From NCBI GenBank assembly GCA_000432735.1, contig FR887748.1, forward strand, positions 1-9,852: a stretch of DNA of 9,852 bases. Reading direction: 5' to 3'. Origin of the DNA: Bacteroides sp. CAG:443 (GTDB lineage Bacteria > Bacteroidota > Bacteroidia > Bacteroidales > Bacteroidaceae). Below, piece after piece: positions 5,823 to 9,852 of this stretch; position 1 is the stretch's first letter, and each line of letters opens with the position of its first letter. A program made the translations under genes and the position numbers. The notes beneath the pieces are model-generated. The model saw nothing but the letters and a program-made list of their open reading frames with translations. It was not told the DNA's origin and did not search any database.

Positions 5823-8522
5823 TTATCGTTCTATTCCTAAAATGTCGCATCCGCGGATATCCTGAGTCTTGTCGTAGAACAGGTAATACATACCGGCCTG
5901 AATAGCCGAGCAGACACCCGAAAGGTCGATGGAGATGTTCGGATTGTCCTTGATGTCGAGAATCCAGATGTACGGTGTCATGGTTTCGTCCACTTTACGA
6001 ATATCGTTCGAACCAATCTGCAACTGTACCAGGCTCGGGCACTGAGTAATACCTACCGGCCAGTCGCGCAGGGTACGTTCACCTTTTTCGTTGCGCTGGT
6101 AGCGGATAGCGAAAGCCTTCAGTTCGCTACAGTTCAACGGCTGAGGAGGTACCTGTGAGAACGAGTTATAGCTCAGGTCGATACCGCTCAGGTAAGGAAT
6201 GTTTGTGGCACGGAAGTCATCGCACAGCTTGGTCAGCTTGTTGAAACGCAAGTCGATGGTTTGCAGCAGATGAGCGTTCGGGCCCTGCATGTCGCCTTCC
6301 TTCACTTCGGTCAGTTCGTTGGCTGTCAGGTCCAGAGTCTGGATAGGAGAGCCCGACTTGAACAGTGCTTTCGGGAAGTTCTTCAGCTTGTTGTACGACA
6401 GTGAAACCGTGTATGCGTTGATACCCTTGAAGTTATCGTCGCCGCCGGCAAATCCGGTAATCTTGTTGTGCGAGAAGTCTACGCTGCTCATGATGTAGAT
6501 AGACTTCGCGTTGAAGATGTTCGGAACCTCAGTCAGTTCGTTGTAAGAGAAACCTAATGTTTCTACCTCGTTGGTAAATGCACAGAAGTCATCGGGGATA
6601 GAAGTAATCTTGTTGTTATCCAGATACAGGGTAGACAACTTGATGTCCGTTCCGAATGAGTGCAGGGTGTGTACCTTGTTGGTAGTACAGTCCAGCATCT
6701 TGAACTTAACCATCTTGTGCAGCTGTGCGTCATCCGGGAACTCTTCGAGGTTGTTGTATCCCATGTAGAGAATCTGAAGTCTTGGTCCGGCAGGCATGTC
6801 GCACAGTTTCGACCAGTCTTCTCTCAGCTGAGCGCCGGTGATGTTCTGGTTGCAGGCAACGTTCAGCAACTGCAATTCGGGCAAGTTACCGATCATGTCG
6901 AGCGGCAGACGAACCAAGTTCACACAGTTGTAAAGTTCCACGTCGGTCAGGTTGGTCATGTCAGACCAGCTCAGATTTTCCTTCTCATATTCCTGTGCGT
7001 ACGCCGATTGAGGATCTGTCCAGCTGGTACAAATATCTTCGCACTTGATAGGAGAGTTGGCAATGTAGAACTGCTGCAAGTTCTTCAGGCGCATGACAGC
7101 CTTCGATACACCGGTGATGCCGTTGGTCAATATACCGATCTGAGTATCCTTCTTCGAGATACGGCTATTCTTCTTGATCTTGTTGCTCGGAGAAGTATAG
7201 TTGTCTATTGTCCACTGCAACATTTCCGACAAGTTGGCACGTACATCTCTGTCGAGGAAATGCTTCTTGTAGTCCATACGCATTTCGTTGCGTTTGGCTT
7301 CGCTCATGTCAGGCTGTATGCCTTGGGGACCGAACAATGTTCCACCGTATGTTTCATCGTGTGAACCCAGCGCCAGGATACGCAGTTCAGTCAGCTGTCC
7401 GATAGCATCCGGCAGTTTGCCCGACGCACCGAATCCAGACAAAGAAAGAGAAGTGACACGACCGTTGCTGTTGAGTGTTACTCCCGGCTGGTCGCCCCAC
7501 ATGTCGATATCCTTATTGAAGTTCCAGTTAGCACCCTGCGGATAAGTATCTCCGTAGTAGCTCCAGTTCTTTCCTCCCATCTTGTCCCAGATTTCCTTCA
7601 GGGCCAGATAGTCCTTGATGTTTTCGGCTGTTTCCGATACCAGTACCGGTACGATGGCATACTCGGTGAGCTGGTTGTCTTTTACGGTAAATGTTTCACC
7701 GCTGACAGCCTGTGTTTCGAGTTCGGTTTCTGTGACACCCTGTTTGGTGTATACAGTATACGAAATCACCTTATAGTCACCGGCAGGCAACCATACGGCA
7801 GAGTCGCAGTAAGCTACCCCGTGATCTTTGTACTTGTCGTTTTCGCTGTCGGGGTTTGTCAGTTCATATTCTTCTTCGTATCTGGCTTTCAGCTTTTCGA
7901 ACTTGTAAGTCACCTGGCTGAAGGTGTTCTGTACCTGAATAGTAGCCAGCTGGATGTCGCTGAACAGATAACCTTCGCTGTTGGCACGTGTTTGAGGCAA
8001 CTGCTTTTCCAGCTTGAACTTGACAGAACCTCTGGCCTGTGCGTCGATGGTCAGGTCTTTTACTGTCAGTCCGGAAGGAACGACAGTAAACATCTCGTCG
8101 GCATCGGCCGATATACCGGTGATAACCTGGTCCAGCTTGTCGTAGATTCTGTATCCTACGATCTTGTAGTCGCCCACCAGCAACTGCAACTTGTCGCTGC
8201 GCAGTCCGTATTCCGCGTTTTCATCGTTGTAAGCATTCAGCACCAAAGTCTGTGTAATGCTGGTACCGTTGTACAGCATTTCCACCTCAATTTTCTTTGC
8301 TTCACCCAGACTATCGACCGCAGCACGTGTTGCAGCGCTCTGAGTGGCAGCTTCTGTTCCGTTGTTGTACGATGCCTCCTTGTAGAGCTTGAACTGAACA
8401 TAGCCGTACTGGCTCTGGTTCACTTCTTCATCGTCAGAGCATCCGCTCATAGCCATGCCCGAGAACACGGCTATGAGTGATACAAACAGTAGTTTTACTA
8501 TATTAAATTGTAGTTTATTCAT
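5823..8522 (-). CDS. Large leucine-rich repeat surface lipoprotein
   Basis: I place the start at ATG 8522 (899 residues). The longer frame begins with TTG three codons upstream; the ATG gives a 17-base gap from gene A, like the other gaps here. The lipobox ends at Cys28 (MSGC) followed by SDDEE, marking a surface lipoprotein. Two homologous beta domains follow at about 40-162 and 166-293, each with V-x-F-K-L, TRA and GDYK motifs. An LRR N-cap starts near 305 (IWDKMGGKNWSYYGDTY), then GRVTSLSLSGF and LPDAIGQLTELRILAL. LRRs run on to about 860, many with LTEVPN or LSYNKL-type turns, and include a non-repeat insert near 400-470. The end (YLFYDKTQDIRGCDILGIER) caps the solenoid. The N-terminal part may correspond to DUF4458, recalled but not checked. 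Protein or glycan binding at the cell surface is inferred. Its LRR part is shared in kind with the next gene. Confidence 0.92.
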   Translation of the reverse strand: MNKLQFNIVKLLFVSLIAVFSGMAMSGCSDDEEVNQSQYGYVQFKLYKEASYNNGTEAATQSAATRAAVDSLGEAKKIEVEMLYNGTSITQTLVLNAYNDENAEYGLRSDKLQLLVGDYKIVGYRIYDKLDQVITGISADADEMFTVVPSGLTVKDLTIDAQARGSVKFKLEKQLPQTRANSEGYLFSDIQLATIQVQNTFSQVTYKFEKLKARYEEEYELTNPDSENDKYKDHGVAYCDSAVWLPAGDYKVISYTVYTKQGVTETELETQAVSGETFTVKDNQLTEYAIVPVLVSETAENIKDYLALKEIWDKMGGKNWSYYGDTYPQGANWNFNKDIDMWGDQPGVTLNSNGRVTSLSLSGFGASGKLPDAIGQLTELRILALGSHDETYGGTLFGPQGIQPDMSEAKRNEMRMDYKKHFLDRDVRANLSEMLQWTIDNYTSPSNKIKKNSRISKKDTQIGILTNGITGVSKAVMRLKNLQQFYIANSPIKCEDICTSWTDPQSAYAQEYEKENLSWSDMTNLTDVELYNCVNLVRLPLDMIGNLPELQLLNVACNQNITGAQLREDWSKLCDMPAGPRLQILYMGYNNLEEFPDDAQLHKMVKFKMLDCTTNKVHTLHSFGTDIKLSTLYLDNNKITSIPDDFCAFTNEVETLGFSYNELTEVPNIFNAKSIYIMSSVDFSHNKITGFAGGDDNFKGINAYTVSLSYNKLKNFPKALFKSGSPIQTLDLTANELTEVKEGDMQGPNAHLLQTIDLRFNKLTKLCDDFRATNIPYLSGIDLSYNSFSQVPPQPLNCSELKAFAIRYQRNEKGERTLRDWPVGITQCPSLVQLQIGSNDIRKVDETMTPYIWILDIKDNPNISIDLSGVCSAIQAGMYYLFYDKTQDIRGCDILGIER

Positions 8523-8549
8523 TATAACCAATTATGTAATTATAACCAA
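8521..8549. repeat. 11-base direct repeat across the gene A/B junction
   Basis: ATTATAACCAA occurs at 8521-8531 and again at 8539-8549, 18 bases apart. One copy covers the stop codon of gene A and the other abuts the ATG of gene B. The repeat is exact and AT-rich, and could come from a small local duplication. No function is evident. Confidence 0.7.
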
Positions 8550-9811
8550 ACTTGAATTCCACATTCAATTAAAATATCCATCGTATCGAAGTTAGCTACA
8601 CCTACGGTCATGACAGGCTGTTCGTTGATCTGTTCCTGTGTAGGCAGACCTGAAACAACGATGTATGTCTTGCCGTCGATGGTTTCGCTGGTTGCCTGAG
8701 TATTTTTCCAAGCCCAGTTGTTCATGATTCCAACGTTGTAACCTGAAGGAATATCACCTACTACTTCCAGATAGATCTTGTTTCCGTTCTGAAGTACAGA
8801 CTTGTCGGCCGATACATACCAGAAATTCGGAGTCATCTTGTCGGCATATTCGAACATTGGGTCGCTTGAGTCACGGATCATGGCTGCATCGTCAGGTACC
8901 TTTTCGAACGGAGTCAAAGTACCGTTCATCATTACATAACCCTTGAGCTGGAGGCTGGTCACTTTCTTTTCAGGAACCTGTGTGAAGCTAACCATCACAT
9001 TGTCCTGATAAGTTGAGCTGAAGTATCCTTCTTCGTCCAGCAGCATATCGTTGTAGTGTCCTTTGTACTTGTCGCAGAAGTCTTTAGAAATCAACAGTAC
9101 GATGGCACCTCTTTCTGTATCTCCTGTCAGCTTGTCAACATCCAGAGAAACGTTCTTATTGTTGATGCTTACCTTAACCCAGCTATCCAGACCCGTTGCA
9201 TCGAAGTCGTAAGTATATGAATAGTAGTTAGGATAAATTTCTTCTCTATCTACGCGACCGATGATGTAACTGAACTCACCGTTTCTTACCTGGTCTACAG
9301 TCAGTGTAAGCGGCAGCGAGTAAGTAGTTTCTTCTCCTGTCATAGAGTTGGATACAGAGAAGTAAGTAGAGTTGTGATCCAGTGTCATGTGGTTCTTTGT
9401 GAACGACAGGTCTGTTTCCTTGAAAGTAATCACATTTTCTCTCAATCCTTCGTAAGAAACCGGAATTTCTATCTGCTGTTTCTTATCTTTTGTAGCGATG
9501 ACCAGCTTGTCGTCTGCATTGTTGAAAGAGTTGATTACAGAAATGCCCGAAGCCTTGTCGAATGTCAGCTGGAATACTCCCGGAGTTTCAGTAGAAGCCT
9601 GAGCCTTGATCCAGTCCGGTTTTTCAGGGATACCGACCGTCTTTTCCGATTCCACTTTGATAGTCGTGTACACGATGTCGTATGCATTGTCTGTCAGTCC
9701 GCTACCCTTGATAACCAGCGGATGTTCTGCATCGTATACATTTCCTTCTTCATCAGTTACTACCAGGTCGGCATATTGCTTTTCCTGACAAGTAACCTTG
9801 CAGATAACCTG
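8540..9811 (-). CDS. BACON-like/Ig-like surface protein, 5' end lost or broken
   Basis: The frame is open from the TAA at 9814-9812 down to the stop at 8540 (423 codons), yet it has no ATG near its start. The first usable start is GTG at 9673, deep inside what reads as coding sequence: the 46 codons before it give a normal beta-rich segment (YADLVVTDEEGNVYD, then HPLVIKGSG). No signal peptide is visible, unlike the lipoprotein genes downstream. Counting from the GTG, two BACON-like units can be seen: KPDWI (Trp21) to QIEIPVSYEG (67-76), and SWVKVSI (Trp165) to MVSFTQVP (227-234). The remaining 140 residues are beta-rich and unassigned. It is the first gene of the cluster in this window and is probably the C-terminal part of a larger multi-domain exported protein. 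Whether it is a real pseudogene, a recombined allele or an assembly edge cannot be decided here. Confidence 0.75.
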   Translation of the reverse strand, partial: QVICKVTCQEKQYADLVVTDEEGNVYDAEHPLVIKGSGLTDNAYDIVYTTIKVESEKTVGIPEKPDWIKAQASTETPGVFQLTFDKASGISVINSFNNADDKLVIATKDKKQQIEIPVSYEGLRENVITFKETDLSFTKNHMTLDHNSTYFSVSNSMTGEETTYSLPLTLTVDQVRNGEFSYIIGRVDREEIYPNYYSYTYDFDATGLDSWVKVSINNKNVSLDVDKLTGDTERGAIVLLISKDFCDKYKGHYNDMLLDEEGYFSSTYQDNVMVSFTQVPEKKVTSLQLKGYVMMNGTLTPFEKVPDDAAMIRDSSDPMFEYADKMTPNFWYVSADKSVLQNGNKIYLEVVGDIPSGYNVGIMNNWAWKNTQATSETIDGKTYIVVSGLPTQEQINEQPVMTVGVANFDTMDILIECGIQVWL

Positions 9812-9816
9812 TTATC
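9803..9816. repeat. Short palindrome at the broken 5' end of gene A
   Basis: GATAACCTGTTATC has perfect 6-base arms (9803-9808 and 9811-9816) around a 2-base centre. It covers the in-frame TAA where the gene A frame ends. Palindromes of this kind occur at recombinase crossover sites but also by chance. There is no recombinase in the window. Confidence 0.4.
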
Positions 9817-9852
9817 CAAACCCCAGCATTATCCTAAAAATATAGTTTTTTA

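Noticed and set aside
6660..8480. Plus-strand frames at 6660-7364 and 7821-8480
   Set aside because: Both are shadows of the large LRR gene, whose lipoprotein signal and LRR pattern are clear.
9671..9673. GTG at 9673 as the true start of gene A
   Set aside because: Forty-six upstream codons look like real protein in the same frame, and starting here would leave an exported-type protein with no signal peptide.
9770..9852. A Bacteroides promoter reading into gene A from the right edge
   Set aside because: TTTG occurs near 9817-9820, but no convincing TAnnTTTG follows at the right spacing.
1..9852. CRISPR array, tRNA or rRNA genes
   Set aside because: No regularly spaced repeats, cloverleaf or rRNA-like sequence was seen on either strand.

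Overview
The window looks like part of a Bacteroidales genome, most likely Bacteroides or Phocaeicola. Four of the six genes encode lipoproteins with an acidic stretch right after the lipidated cysteine, as in the surface-export signal of Bacteroidota. BACON-type Ig domains, DUF1573 and Bacteroidota-style leucine-rich repeat (LRR) caps are present. Gene leaders are AT-rich with few Shine-Dalgarno sequences, and all six genes stop with TAA.

All recognisable genes lie on the minus strand and read right to left as one tight cluster with gaps of about 17 to 28 bases. In order of transcription they are: (A) a BACON-like/Ig-like protein whose 5' end is missing or broken near the right edge (about 9811-8540); (B) a large LRR lipoprotein with a duplicated N-terminal beta domain (8522-5823); (C) a lipoprotein with two BACON domains and an LRR domain (5794-3863); (D) a lipid-anchored subtilisin-family (S8) serine protease with prodomain and C-terminal Big-like domain, catalytic residues intact (3836-1737); (E) a periplasmic DUF1573 protein (1718-900); and (F) a small lipocalin-like lipoprotein (877-395). 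A strong intrinsic terminator at 321-359 closes the cluster. No operon promoter is visible, so it should lie to the right of the window.

Positions 1-320 carry no convincing gene. They hold two very short minus-strand reading frames and, at the extreme left, a sequence resembling an insertion-sequence end. The right edge has an in-frame stop and a short palindrome where gene A loses its coding frame. Both edges could therefore be assembly or recombination breakpoints.

Taken together the genes suggest a surface module: LRR and BACON proteins that bind glycans or proteins, exposed on the outer membrane and expressed with a membrane-tethered protease. The protease may act on host or diet proteins, or mature its neighbours. 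That functional reading is inference; the layout and domains are visible in the sequence.
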